From positions 4,249 through 68,248 of the forward strand of contig CAZWYI010000009.1 in assembly GCA_964638155.1 (NCBI GenBank): a stretch of DNA of 64,000 nt. The letters run 5' to 3'. Below are positions 1 through 10,397 of the stretch, piece by piece. The stretch's first letter is position 1. Each line of letters starts with the position of its first letter. Both the position numbers and the translations under genes were made by a program. Source of the DNA: CAYZTD01 sp964638155. GTDB taxonomy: Archaea > Thermoplasmatota > E2 > DHVEG-1. The notes beneath the pieces were generated by a model. It was not told the DNA's origin. It made no database searches and saw only the letters and a program-made list of their open reading frames with translations.

Positions 1-3000
1 TGCAGTGTTAGTCAAGGATCCCGTGAAAGCTGTTACCTTTGCCGTAAAATAGAAATAAAGCTGAGTTCCAGGACTAAAAACCATTGGATCTCCCATATTT
101 GTTTCATTCCAAATAAGTCTATTCCCAGAAGTTGCATAAGATTTTTGTATAGGTTCGATCTCCAAGTATTCAACCGAATCACCAGGATTTTTAACTGTAA
201 TGCTAGTGGAACCATCTAAATAGTCTAAACCAGCAGGTAATAGATCTGTTACGTTTCCATTGCATGTAGTACATGCATCTTCTGGAACCTCTATAGAAAT
301 ATTGAAGTCTACAAAAGAATTTTCGCATGCTGTAATGGAATCATCCCAACAACCATCCTCACCACACGTAAAGTTCCATACTGTTTTTTCAATGTTTATT
401 ACTTCATCGCATTCATCTTCTGCTTTGGTTGTAAACTGCCATACCGGACTTTCAGATACGGCGCTATGGTTGTCTTCTGCTACAATCTTCCAGTAATATG
501 TTACACCAGAGTCTAAAGGTATTCCAAGGTTACTTAAGAATGGTCCATGATGGTCATAAGGGTGCCATGTTGTTTTACCATAAGATGTTAATGAGCTTGG
601 ATTAGGTCCAAAGAAATGCTCATATCTTACTTCATCCCCGACATCTGGATCTCCGCCATACCACTTTATTTTAGCTACATCTAAATCAACAGTTGATTCG
701 TTTGCTGGAGTTGGAGTGTTTGGAATATATGGAGGGTTGTTTTGTGTTTCACAAATAAAGTTGAATAATGCATCATCTGTACCACTATTACCTGCGGCAT
801 CGTAACCTGTTGCATATATCGAATAATCATGTCCTGCTAACCAATTTGGGAAAACCGTTGGTTTGTATTCCCATGACACAGGACTTGCTGAGTAATTTAT
901 AATGCAATTCAGATCTGTTTTTGAACCCCAAGTTGCTCCGTCCCACCAAGTGTTATCTGTTTGATCTTTTATTTGTATATATGTACTTGTAACAACTGTC
1001 TCTAAATCAACACAAGTTCCTTTTATCTCTGATGGTTCAATACAATCGTTATATGTATCTTCATCAACTGGATAGGTGATATCTATATCAGGATTATTTG
1101 TATCAATGAATTTAAACCATACAATATCCATATCATAACATCCAACCATATCGCGAGCAAATGCACCTAAGTAGATAACATGTCCACTGCAATTTGTTAG
1201 ATCAATGTTGTCTGTTTCTTTGTAAACCCATTCTTCTGTTGTACTATTATATGAGCAATTATTTAATGTTTCTTCTGTGACCCAGTTTTCTCCATTCCAG
1301 AATTTACTTGTGTTTTCATCGTATATTGCAAGTTTTACTTCATCGATTCCTGTTTCAACATCTGTTGCAGTACCCCAAATATCTTGGCTTAAATATTCAT
1401 TTGTTAGTATTGTTTCATTCTCAGGGTATTCTATTGTAACTGTCGGACCGTTTGTGTCGGTGAAGAATCTTAGTCCTTCACCGCTTATATGTATCCAGTA
1501 TTGTTTTCCTTCTTCAAGTGTGCCAAGTGGATTATATCCTCTATCTGGAACGTAGCTATCCCAGTCATCCTCTATTTCATTGTAATAGAACACTGCATCA
1601 TAGTGTCCATCAATTGATGCTAGTACACTACCAGTAGAGTTATCACAAGGTATTGCAGACCATGGTAAGGTTAAACTATTCCAACCTTTGTCCATCCATT
1701 GATCATACAAAACGTTACTGCATACATTGAATGGCACACCCATAGCTTCCTTGTAATTGCCATCTCCATCGAGTGCTAATGCTTCTAGTACAAGTTGAGT
1801 GCCATCTTGGTATTTGTATATATCAATGAAAGTATGGAAGTATTCGTCACCATACTTAGATACATTGTATTCTGGGTAGTAATATAACCTTGGCGCTCCG
1901 TCTTGTGCAGGTATCCAAGCTATAACTGTTAATTCTTCTTTTGGTGTTTGCGAATCTGATGCGTCAATTAATACTTCTAAGGTTCTATCGCAGTATGTTT
2001 CATCCCAGCTTGGTTTAATTATTGTTATATCTGGTCCACTATCTCCGCCTGGAGCACATACCCAGAAGGATTCATTATCAACTTCACTAGTATGTCCAAG
2101 ACAATCTTTTACTCTTGCTTCAAGAATATGCAGACAGCCTTCTGTGAAACTCAAACATTCCTCATATTCCATCCAATCTGTCCAACTTCCAAGATACCAT
2201 ACTCTGTATTCAATTGTAAATGGTCCACATGAATGTGGTCCAACATCATCAGTTGCATTGAAGCATATTTTAGTACCTGGGTATATCATCCATTGGTCAT
2301 AGTCCTCAGGATACCCTTCTGGATTTTCTAGTTTTGCATGGAAACCATCTATTGTTTTGATGGGTTTTGGAGGTGGTGTTAGATCGACGCTAAAGTTTAC
2401 GCATTTGACATCAGTGTGATGACATACATTGTCCTTTGCCCAGTAGTATAATACATGGGTGCATTCCTTACTAAAGTTCAGTATGACTTCATCAGATTCA
2501 GTATAGTACCAATCATGCTCAACTAAATCAGAGTCATTAGCATATGAATATTCATACCAATCTATGAGATTCTGTCCTGTAACTTTTGAGTATGATATTC
2601 CATTGAGTATATTCATATCTGGATTAGGATCGTCTGGATAAGTATTTCCACTAAATTCATATCTCCAGAATATTCCTTCTATATCTGCCATACATTCGTT
2701 ATTTGGTAAATCAGAAGTGGTAATGGTAATTTGAGTTTCATTTGTTATACACCATCCATCACAATCTGGACAATCTGTTGTACAATTTGGATCACCAACT
2801 TCTAGATCAATAATTGGTGATGAATTATCAACATAATATTTTTCATGATGCATTGTGCTATTGTGGCATACATTATCTTTAGCCCAGAAGTAAAGGTCAT
2901 GCTCGCATTCTTCGTTAAATGTTACTCTTGTTTCTGTAGAACCTGTATACCAGTTGTGTCCAATAAATGCAGGATCTGTATATGAATAGTTTTCAGCAAT

Positions 3001-6000
3001 TGATTGACCTGTTCTTATATTCCATCCGCTTTCATCAGGTCCTGGAAATTCTGTTCCATTCCATTCATATCTAAAGAATGTGTTTTCTATACCTGCTGCG
3101 CAATCATTATCTGGCAGATCATAAGCGTGAAGATCAACATGCTTTCCTACTCTCATATACATTTTATCTTCTGTTTCGTTATAGTAATATCCATGTTCAT
3201 CAGGTGTTTCTGAGTAAATTTCTGGAATTGAGTCATCTACATGGAATACTTCATTATACATATCTGTTCTATGACATACGTTATCTTTAGCAAACCATTC
3301 GATGTAATGAGTGCATTCCTCATTGAAATACAAGTTTACAATTGAATCGTTTACGCGGAACCACCAATGATCTGTTATATCAATATCATTATAGTCTTCA
3401 CCGTATAAATCAACGAGTTTTGTTCCATTGATTATATCAAATCCATAAATGTTTCCATCTTCTGGATAAACATGATTGTCCCATTTATATCTAAAGAATA
3501 TTGTTTCAATACCAGAATTGCAGCCGGTTACTCCGTTATCATCATTTGCTTCCAAAGTAAATTGTTTACCTTTCCTTAAATATTTAGTGATTTCAGATTC
3601 AGTGGATGCAACGTTGTCTCTATCCTCATAATAACCATGTCCATTAACATTAAGTTGTACATTAGGTATTTTTTCATCTACATTATATGTCCTTGTATAA
3701 ATGTCTCCTCTGTTACATACATTGTCTTTTGCAAATATAGACAAATTATGTACACACTGTTCATCAAACTCAATTTGAGTGGTGTTACCATTCACACGAT
3801 ACCACCAATAATCAGTTATTGTTGGGTCAGTGTAACCATAATCTGATTCTAATTGTGTACCATTTACAGCATCATCTTCTCCTTCAGTTGGATAACACTC
3901 ACCATTCCATTCATATCTCCAGAATATAGATTCTATTCCAGCTTTACAATCATTATCCGGATGATCAGTTGCTGTAACAGTAATAGGAGTATCTTCCTTT
4001 AGATAATATGTGCCTCCATCTTGATAATATCCGTGATCAGGATAAGTAAATTCAAGGGTTGGACCAGAGCAGTCAACATAGAATGTTTCATTGTACACCT
4101 CAGTTGCATGACAGATATTGTCCTTTGCAAACCAGTATAGTTTATGTTCACAGTTTTCGTTAAATGAAACGTTTACCTCTGTTGATTCTACATACATCCA
4201 ATCATGATTTATAATTTCTGGATTTGTATATGAGTAATTCTCAGCAATTGAAGTACCAGTTCTAACTGTTCCTGTGCCTTCAGTGTGACTTACTCCGTTG
4301 TAATATACTCTATAGAATATACCTTCTATACCAGCTGCACAATCGTTATCAGGTTTGTCCTCTGCGTGTATTGTAATTTCCTTACCACATTTAATGTGTA
4401 AATTAGAAGAGTCAGATCCTGTATCGTCCATATCATAGCCGTGCTCATTTGGATAGCTAAGCCATGTATCTGGATCGCTATCATCAACATAGAAAGGTCT
4501 TGAAAACACATGTGATCTGTGACATACATTATCTTTTGTAAAGTACCATATTTGATGACGGCATTCTTCTTCAAACCATACATCAACAGTTGATTTATTT
4601 ACACGGAACCATTTATATTGAGTTATGGTTGAAGTATCATAATCTGAGCCATATAGTGTTACTAGTTTTGCTCCGTCTATTGTATCATATCCATATATAT
4701 TTCCTTCCTCTGGATAATGAGAAGTTCCATCAGAAGGATCTACCCATTCATATCTAAAGAATATGGTTTCTATTCCTGCATCGCATTCTTCATTCTCACT
4801 AGAATCACCTGATTCAAGTGTAAAGTGTTTACCTGCTCTTAAATATGCTTTTTGTTCTGTTTCATTGTAATAATAACCATGACCACTGACATCTAATCTT
4901 ATTTCTGGATAAATATCATCAACATAGAAAGTTGTGTCAAATACTTGAGATGGATTGCACACATTATCTTTTGCAAAATAGTATAGTTTGTGTGTACAGT
5001 TTTCTGCAAACCATACTTCTGCATTTGTGTCATTAATTCTATACCACTGATATGGTTTCATATCTGAGTTGTTGTATGCTTCACCATATAGTTCTACGAG
5101 TTTAGCACCAGTTATTGTATCATATCCATATATATTATCTTCTGGTGGATAATCATTATCGTTAAATTCATATCTAAAAAATATTGTTTCAATTTCAGAA
5201 GAACATTCATGACAATCCACTGCAGTTATATTAAAATGCATATCTGCTTTGATGTATCCTTTTTCCTCTGTATCGTTATAGTAATATCCGTGTTTAGATA
5301 AATCATTTTCATTTATATATACCGTTGGTGGAGTATTATCTACATAATAATCTCTATATTGTATATCAGTTCTATGACATAAATTATCCTTTATAAAGAA
5401 ATATAATTCATGATAACACTGTTCTTTAAAGAAAATGTTAACACTTGAAGCATTTACACGGAACCACAAGTGATCTGTAATAGAATCTATGTTGTATGCT
5501 TCACCATATAGTTCTACGAGTTTAGCACCAGTTATTGTATCGTATCCATATATATTATCTTCTGGTGGATAATCACTATCGTTAAATTCATATCTGAAAA
5601 ATATTGTTTCAATCCCAGCTTTACATTCTGTATCTGGAAGATCATATGCATTAATTGTAAGATTTGTATTGCATTTTAAGTGGTTGTAACAACCTTCATA
5701 ATACCCATGGTCTGGATATTCTATTGTATAGTTTGGTATTCCGTCATCAACATAAAATGTATGATCGTAGATTTTACTTCTGTGGCATACATTGTCTTTT
5801 GTAAAGTAATATAGCTTATGAGTACAATTCTCGTTGAATTGAAAACTTTTATAGTTACCATCAAATTTATACCAATAATAATCTCTAATTTCAGGTAAAT
5901 TGTAATCTTCGCCGTATCTATTGTATATCTCTTCTCCGCTTATTACATATTGATCAAGTCCAGATGGGAAGTTTTCAGGGATAGAATCAGAATCATTATC

Positions 6001-9000
6001 GTATTCATAACGCCAAAATATACTCTCAATACCTGCTTTGCACTCTTCATAACAACTGATATCTGATGCATTGAAATAGAACGGCTCTCCACCCTTGATA
6101 TAACCAGATGTTCCCTCATCATCTATAGGTTCATATCCATGATCTGGTAAATCTAGTTTTACATCTGGATGCCCTTCATCAACTAGATATCTCTGATGTT
6201 GTACTTCTCCATGATTCCAAACATTATCTTTAGCAAAATAATAAAGATCATGTCTACATTCGTTGTTAAAAATTATTTCTGCGTAACCACTATCTACGCG
6301 ATACCACCAGTAATTTGCTATCTCGGGATCATCCCAGCCGTATGTTTCACAAAGCTCACTTCCGTTTACTACGAGCCAGTCTCCGTCTAGTTCTTCTTCT
6401 GCAGGATAATTACCATCCATCCATGTCCATCTAAAGAATAAGGCCTCAAGACCTGAATTACATGGTACAGGAGCTTGAGATAAATTATCCTCTGCTTCAA
6501 GAGTTATCTTTTCACCTGCTTTTAAGTAGCCTGTATGAACACCATCGATTTGTTCAGCAATTGTATCATTGTAACCATGATCTGGTAATGTTTTGTTTAT
6601 TCCAGGTGGTGTGATATCAACAAATTCTTCCTGTTTTACACCATCAACATGTGCATTTCCAAGGCAATCTACTGCTCTATGATATAGATAATGTCTACAT
6701 TCATCAAGAATCCGAATCTCAATCATTATTTCTCCAGGATCATCATCAAGATCACCTGAGACAATTACATATTGATCTCCATATAGTATGGTATCATCAG
6801 TATCTCCATCTCCAACATAACCTTCAGCAATAAGTTGTGTTTTCCAATTTTCAAGTCTCCATTCAAGTTTGCATACGCCTGCAACACCACCTGTACAACC
6901 AGTGTCATTAGCCCATATTCTTTTAACTGTTTCATCACTTATGAATCTGGCGCCACCGGGTAATACATATTTAGGCCCAATATATTCAAAACCATCATTC
7001 TTTGGCGCGTCTGCATCTACCATAAAATCAACTGGTATACTTTCGTTTTTATTTCTGGCCTTGGCCTTATCCCAGCACCATGCATGTATCTCATGGAAAC
7101 AACTTATATCAAAAGTTAATCTTATTGATATATTTCCAATTGTACGATCAGCATCATGATATCTAGGATCGCTACTAACATCGTTATCCTTTACCTCAAT
7201 CCAAGGTGGATTTGTCCATGTATTATAATTTTCACTCCATGATACTTTATACCATATCTCACTTGTACCAGATCCTTCATCTGAGCTATTTATCCAAACA
7301 GGTGTTTGTCCGCCAATAAGATCAAGCCATTTTTGACCTGTGTAATATTCATTTTTTATTATTGGACTTCCAAGTTGTATAGTCTGTTCTGGTTCTTCTT
7401 CATCATCATTAAAAGGCTCATCATCCTTTGTGTTGTTGAAAGTTACAATTATTGTTTCGCCAGGATCTAAATCTAAAGAAGATATAGAACTTCTATCAGA
7501 AACTGAAACACTATTTAAATTCCAACCATCTGGAACAGTTTCATCAACATCATAAGTACCGGGTGGTAAATTTGTAAATGATTTTTGAGCAGTATTGTCA
7601 ACAGTGGTTAATTGAAAATCACCTAATGTTGAACTAGTGAAATTAAAAGTATCATTTCCACCAATTGAATTTTTAATAATCTCAATTGTTCCATTTTTTG
7701 TATTTGTAAATGTAACGGTGTAAGATTTATCAGATTCTACATTTATAGTAGCTGTATTGCCATTTGTGGAGTGGGCTCCGTTAATTGAAGTTAAGGTCCA
7801 CCCAGAAGGTACTGTTTCTGAAATTGTATATTGTCCTGGAGATAATTCTCCACTAGAATGCGGGGTTGATTGATCAGTTAAGGTAAATGTACTCCCCCAG
7901 CTAGGATTAAATGTAAATTCCTGCGGATCACCTGAAGGATCAGTAACCTTGTCTACAATTATTTGACTTTTATTTTGTGTATTAGTATATCTTAAGGATA
8001 CACAATCTCCAGATCCGAGTTCTATGGTTGCTGTATTACTATTAATTGTAACATTATCGGGATTTGTACCAGCAAAAGTATCAATTGAAGTTAAAGTCCA
8101 ACCAGAAGGAACTGTTTCTGTTATTGTATATGTTCCAGGGTCAAGAGGTCCACTATCGTAATATGGATCAGTATCATTTAAAAAGAAATTTGTATCGCTC
8201 CAGCTTGGGTTAAATTCAAATTTCTGTGGATTTCCTGATGGGTCTGTTACTTTATCAATAATTATGTTGCCTGGATCTAGCTCTCTGCAGCATTCTGTAA
8301 CTCTAATTAACACCAATGCATCGTTGAAATCTTTATGTGAGTCATCTCTTAAATCCTCAAAACAAAGCACATAAATTTTACCGTAGTTATTATCACAAAG
8401 TTCAAAGACAAGAGCCCTATCATTTTTATTTGGATTTAAATCGTTTTCTGTAAATTGTTTATAAATACTTCCATTTTCTGTGTCAATACCAAAACCGATA
8501 GTATTATTTTCCTTAACTGGTATATTATCTATACTTATTTTGTCACCAATATTTCCATCACTAAAAACAGGTAAATCATAATTACTGTGATTATGCCCAT
8601 CTGAACCTTCTATCTCAAAAATTCCTACCCAAGTGCTTGGGTCGCTGTCAAGATAATAACCTAAGACATTTGAATGACCTGCTTCCATTCCAATAAACTC
8701 GAACTCCAAAGAAATATGGGTCACATCGCTATCAATATTCCATAGTTGAGTTTGAGTTTGATTATCAGTAGTATCTATTGATGAAAGATCGTAATAAGAG
8801 TAGTTGTGTAGTTCTCCTTCAAGATCCCCAGTCATAGTTTCAGTTGTCTTATCAGTCAAATTATCTGGAAAGATACATTCATAATCACAATTACACGAAC
8901 CAATTGGTTCTTGTGCTTTTACGTTAATTTGTGGTGAATTAAATGAAGTAGCAGTTAATATTGTAAGTATCATAATTAATGCTACTAGGCTTGCATTTAT

Positions 9001-9045
9001 TTTTTTTCTATAGTTTTTACTATCTTTTAGTAATTTATTTTGCAT
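1..9045 (-). CDS. giant secreted repeat protein, 3' end beyond window
   Basis: An open frame of 3015 codons runs from ATG at 9045 off the left edge without a stop; I checked the frame at several points. It opens with a signal peptide (about residues 1-45, hydrophobic core ALIMILTILTA, ending VKAQ). Residues about 50-250 resemble DUF4114 (acidic CFEDLRDDSHKDFND motif). Residues about 255-550 are three prealbumin/SpaA-like repeats (YTITETVPSGW). Residues about 630-2330 hold ten or more tandem units of about 140 residues, marked by IFFRYEW and YFAKDNVCHR. Then come Ig-like parts, a W-rich domain (about 2440-2525), a fibronectin-III-like domain (about 2770-2870) and the start of a DUF11-type domain. 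A GGAGG site lies 10 bases before the start. Likely an extracellular or cell-envelope protein, adhesive or S-layer-associated; the function is inferred from architecture only. Confidence 0.9.
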   Translation of the reverse strand, partial: MQNKLLKDSKNYRKKINASLVALIMILTILTATSFNSPQINVKAQEPIGSCNCDYECIFPDNLTDKTTETMTGDLEGELHNYSYYDLSSIDTTDNQTQTQLWNIDSDVTHISLEFEFIGMEAGHSNVLGYYLDSDPSTWVGIFEIEGSDGHNHSNYDLPVFSDGNIGDKISIDNIPVKENNTIGFGIDTENGSIYKQFTENDLNPNKNDRALVFELCDNNYGKIYVLCFEDLRDDSHKDFNDALVLIRVTECCRELDPGNIIIDKVTDPSGNPQKFEFNPSWSDTNFFLNDTDPYYDSGPLDPGTYTITETVPSGWTLTSIDTFAGTNPDNVTINSNTATIELGSGDCVSLRYTNTQNKSQIIVDKVTDPSGDPQEFTFNPSWGSTFTLTDQSTPHSSGELSPGQYTISETVPSGWTLTSINGAHSTNGNTATINVESDKSYTVTFTNTKNGTIEIIKNSIGGNDTFNFTSSTLGDFQLTTVDNTAQKSFTNLPPGTYDVDETVPDGWNLNSVSVSDRSSISSLDLDPGETIIVTFNNTKDDEPFNDDEEEPEQTIQLGSPIIKNEYYTGQKWLDLIGGQTPVWINSSDEGSGTSEIWYKVSWSENYNTWTNPPWIEVKDNDVSSDPRYHDADRTIGNISIRLTFDISCFHEIHAWCWDKAKARNKNESIPVDFMVDADAPKNDGFEYIGPKYVLPGGARFISDETVKRIWANDTGCTGGVAGVCKLEWRLENWKTQLIAEGYVGDGDTDDTILYGDQYVIVSGDLDDDPGEIMIEIRILDECRHYLYHRAVDCLGNAHVDGVKQEEFVDITPPGINKTLPDHGYNDTIAEQIDGVHTGYLKAGEKITLEAEDNLSQAPVPCNSGLEALFFRWTWMDGNYPAEEELDGDWLVVNGSELCETYGWDDPEIANYWWYRVDSGYAEIIFNNECRHDLYYFAKDNVWNHGEVQHQRYLVDEGHPDVKLDLPDHGYEPIDDEGTSGYIKGGEPFYFNASDISCYEECKAGIESIFWRYEYDNDSDSIPENFPSGLDQYVISGEEIYNRYGEDYNLPEIRDYYWYKFDGNYKSFQFNENCTHKLYYFTKDNVCHRSKIYDHTFYVDDGIPNYTIEYPDHGYYEGCYNHLKCNTNLTINAYDLPDTECKAGIETIFFRYEFNDSDYPPEDNIYGYDTITGAKLVELYGEAYNIDSITDHLWFRVNASSVNIFFKEQCYHELYFFIKDNLCHRTDIQYRDYYVDNTPPTVYINENDLSKHGYYYNDTEEKGYIKADMHFNITAVDCHECSSEIETIFFRYEFNDNDYPPEDNIYGYDTITGAKLVELYGEAYNNSDMKPYQWYRINDTNAEVWFAENCTHKLYYFAKDNVCNPSQVFDTTFYVDDIYPEIRLDVSGHGYYYNETEQKAYLRAGKHFTLESGDSSENEECDAGIETIFFRYEWVDPSDGTSHYPEEGNIYGYDTIDGAKLVTLYGSDYDTSTITQYKWFRVNKSTVDVWFEEECRHQIWYFTKDNVCHRSHVFSRPFYVDDSDPDTWLSYPNEHGYDMDDTGSDSSNLHIKCGKEITIHAEDKPDNDCAAGIEGIFYRVYYNGVSHTEGTGTVRTGTSIAENYSYTNPEIINHDWMYVESTEVNVSFNENCEHKLYWFAKDNICHATEVYNETFYVDCSGPTLEFTYPDHGYYQDGGTYYLKEDTPITVTATDHPDNDCKAGIESIFWRYEWNGECYPTEGEDDAVNGTQLESDYGYTDPTITDYWWYRVNGNTTQIEFDEQCVHNLSIFAKDNVCNRGDIYTRTYNVDEKIPNVQLNVNGHGYYEDRDNVASTESEITKYLRKGKQFTLEANDDNGVTGCNSGIETIFFRYKWDNHVYPEDGNIYGFDIINGTKLVDLYGEDYNDIDITDHWWFRVNDSIVNLYFNEECTHYIEWFAKDNVCHRTDMYNEVFHVDDSIPEIYSETPDEHGYYYNETEDKMYMRVGKHVDLHAYDLPDNDCAAGIENTFFRYEWNGTEFPGPDESGWNIRTGQSIAENYSYTDPAFIGHNWYTGSTETRVTFNEECEHDLYFWAKDNVCHNSTMHHEKYYVDNSSPIIDLEVGDPNCTTDCPDCDGWCITNETQITITTSDLPNNECMADIEGIFWRYEFSGNTYPDDPNPDMNILNGISYSKVTGQNLIDWYEYSYANDSDLVEHDWYYTESDEVILNFSKECTHVLYYWAKDNVCHHTDVKCVNFSVDLTPPPKPIKTIDGFHAKLENPEGYPEDYDQWMIYPGTKICFNATDDVGPHSCGPFTIEYRVWYLGSWTDWMEYEECLSFTEGCLHILEARVKDCLGHTSEVDNESFWVCAPGGDSGPDITIIKPSWDETYCDRTLEVLIDASDSQTPKEELTVIAWIPAQDGAPRLYYYPEYNVSKYGDEYFHTFIDIYKYQDGTQLVLEALALDGDGNYKEAMGVPFNVCSNVLYDQWMDKGWNSLTLPWSAIPCDNSTGSVLASIDGHYDAVFYYNEIEDDWDSYVPDRGYNPLGTLEEGKQYWIHISGEGLRFFTDTNGPTVTIEYPENETILTNEYLSQDIWGTATDVETGIDEVKLAIYDENTSKFWNGENWVTEETLNNCSYNSTTEEWVYKETDNIDLTNCSGHVIYLGAFARDMVGCYDMDIVWFKFIDTNNPDIDITYPVDEDTYNDCIEPSEIKGTCVDLETVVTSTYIQIKDQTDNTWWDGATWGSKTDLNCIINYSASPVSWEYKPTVFPNWLAGHDYSIYATGYDAAGNSGTDDALFNFICETQNNPPYIPNTPTPANESTVDLDVAKIKWYGGDPDVGDEVRYEHFFGPNPSSLTSYGKTTWHPYDHHGPFLSNLGIPLDSGVTYYWKIVAEDNHSAVSESPVWQFTTKAEDECDEVINIEKTVWNFTCGEDGCWDDSITACENSFVDFNISIEVPEDACTTCNGNVTDLLPAGLDYLDGSTSITVKNPGDSVEYLEIEPIQKSYATSGNRLIWNETNMGDPMVFSPGTQLYFYFTAKVTAFTGSLTNTA

Positions 9046-9165
9046 AATATATTTTCCTCCAAATCTTTTTTGGATTTCTTTTATCAATAATTCTTTTTTA
9101 TTCCCCCATACCTATAATTTAATCAGGTATAGCTTTACACTCAAATGACAAATCATTATATAAAC
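9046..9165 (-). promoter_or_regulatory. promoter and hairpin leader of the giant gene
   Basis: Reading the minus strand, a TATA box TTTATATAA lies at 9164-9156, so transcription should begin about 25 bases downstream, near 9131-9135. The predicted leader of about 88 nt starts with a possible stem (ATACCT at 9130-9125 with AGGTAT at 9113-9108), continues with a G-run, and ends with the ribosome-binding site GGAGG at 9060-9056. TATA position and stem are read by eye; a role for the stem is speculative. Confidence 0.5.
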
Positions 9166-9381
9166 TTATCGATAAAAAAGTTTTAGAAAAATAAAAATTT
9201 TTTTTATGCTTGTTACAAGCTTTTAAAATTGCAATTATATATGACATCTATTGGGATAAATGTTTCATAGAACAATTAACTCCAGCAATATTTTATGTTA
9301 TTCTCTACATTCATTTTGACAAAACCATGAAAATATAAATATGTAAATATAATTATTATCTTTGATAATATTTATTTAACA
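9166..9381. other. AT-rich intergenic stretch
   Basis: This region separates the giant gene's promoter from the end of the small minus-strand gene at 9382. It is strongly AT-rich with poly-A and poly-T runs. I see no open frame, RNA gene or clear repeat in it. Confidence 0.5.
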
Positions 9382-9642
9382 CTAGATTTCAAGAAATTTG
9401 TTTATTTCATTTGATAACTTTAGTTTCCTTTTTTTCTTTTCTTTTTTATCAGACAAAATTTTAGATACAATTAAATCGTTTAATATTCTATACTTAGTCA
9501 TATAACTAAAATTATTTTGTAGATTTAGTTCTTTACAATATCTGTCTGTAACTTTTATCGCGCTATCAACGCTTTTACATACTTTATCTTTATTTTTTAC
9601 AAATGCAATTGTTGCAATAGATCCATATGTTGATGATTTCAC
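9382..9642 (-). CDS. small hypothetical protein, 86 aa
   Basis: The product is a basic protein of 86 residues that I do not recognise. Its C-terminal half is Lys-rich (KKEKKKRK around residues 67-73) and two cysteines occur near residues 22 and 36. There is no membrane segment. A purine-rich AGGAGAGG lies just before the ATG, which supports translation. The promoter region carries the 9672-9703 palindromes, so it may be under a local regulator. The gene is isolated and composition-matched to its surroundings; function unknown. Confidence 0.5.
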   Translation of the reverse strand: MKSSTYGSIATIAFVKNKDKVCKSVDSAIKVTDRYCKELNLQNNFSYMTKYRILNDLIVSKILSDKKEKKKRKLKLSNEINKFLEI

Positions 9643-9671
9643 AGTTTTTCCTCTCCTTTAAAAATTATTTT

Positions 9672-9703
9672 AGTATCATATATGTTATATCAAATATGAT
9701 ATA
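9672..9703. promoter_or_regulatory. imperfect palindrome pair, possible operator
   Basis: Two overlapping imperfect palindromes occur here: TATCATATATGTTATA, then ATATCAAATATGATAT (one mismatch from a perfect 16-mer). They lie 30-60 bases upstream of the minus-strand gene starting at 9642. The same motif recurs at 10346-10386, on the other side of the nucleotidyltransferase gene. The pattern fits binding sites for a dimeric regulator; this is inferred from symmetry and recurrence. Confidence 0.45.
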
Positions 9704-9818
9704 ATAACTTAGATGAAAGATTGCTATTTAATATTTTTTGAAAAATTTTAAAAAAATCTTTCTACTCTTCTAACTTTTCAAAATAAAAAGTTTGAAACCG
9801 AGTTTTTTATAGTAATAA

Positions 9819-10151
9819 ATGATAGCATATAATATGCTTCAAATCTATAAAAATCTTTTAAAAGACTCTAAGAAAGTACCTGGTGCTGTTATTTTATATG
9901 GCTCAGTAAGTAAGAAAAGATCAAGACCAGATTCTGATATAGATATAGCTGTTTTTTCTCATGATAAAAAAGCAAAGATTATTGCAGATAAAATTGCAGA
10001 TGAAATTCTTTTTAAAAAAGGAAAAGTAGTTTCTATTTTGTGGTTAGATTTTGAAGACCTTAAAAAAAGAATTCATGAACCATTGATTCAAGATGTTTTA
10101 AGAGGTAAGATTTTACATGGAAAAAAGTTTGTTGAAAGCTTTATTTCATAA
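9819..10151 (+). CDS. MNT-type nucleotidyltransferase domain protein
   Basis: A 110-residue protein with the minimal nucleotidyltransferase signature: GSVSKKRSRPDSDIDIAV at about residues 28-45, i.e. GS followed by the DSD metal-binding pair. Proteins of this size and motif are usually the MntA-like half of MNT/HEPN pairs, where the enzyme adds AMP to its HEPN partner. No HEPN gene lies directly up- or downstream, so it is an orphan here. The start could be ATG 9819 or ATG 9834; neither has a clear ribosome-binding site. It is flanked on both sides by related palindromes (9672-9703 and 10346-10386). Family assignment is strong; an antitoxin role is only possible. Confidence 0.8.
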   Translation: MIAYNMLQIYKNLLKDSKKVPGAVILYGSVSKKRSRPDSDIDIAVFSHDKKAKIIADKIADEILFKKGKVVSILWLDFEDLKKRIHEPLIQDVLRGKILHGKKFVESFIS

Positions 10152-10261
10152 GAAGATTAAGTACAGAAAAAAAGTCTAATGAGAATTTAAAAAAATATTT
10201 TTAAAGTTAAGAACTAATTTTGTGACTACACTCTTAATTTTACTTAGGTGAAATATTGGTA

Positions 10262-10282
10262 GTGTAAAACCCACTTTTACAC
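10262..10282. repeat. perfect stem-loop
   Basis: GTGTAAAA, a five-base loop CCCAC, then TTTTACAC: an uninterrupted 8-bp stem about 110 bases after the nucleotidyltransferase stop. It could be a 3' processing or termination element, or an operator. No U-tract follows, so a classical intrinsic terminator is not supported. Confidence 0.45.
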
Positions 10283-10345
10283 AGCAAACATTTAAATATT
10301 AGAAAATATGGCTTAGTATTTTTAAAAGTTAGATCACATCAACTT

Positions 10346-10386
10346 CATATCATATATGATATAAAACTTAATACCACATATGATAT
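10346..10386. promoter_or_regulatory. palindrome pair matching 9672-9703
   Basis: A perfect 16-bp palindrome ATATCATATATGATAT (10347-10362) is followed by a partial copy, CACATATGATATC, near 10375-10387. These are the same elements seen at 9672-9703. They lie just downstream of the HAD gene and downstream of the nucleotidyltransferase, so they do not sit at an obvious promoter of either. They may be regulator sites or terminal marks of a small inserted unit. Confidence 0.4.
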
Positions 10387-10397
10387 CAAACTAAAAT

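Noticed and set aside
2050..7160. Repeat spacing suggestive of a CRISPR or satellite array
   Set aside because: The period is about 420 bp and all of it lies in one open frame with diverged protein repeats; not CRISPR.
1..9000. Numerous open frames on the plus strand and in other frames of the minus strand
   Set aside because: All are short shadows of the single giant minus-strand frame, with no start signals and no recognisable domains.
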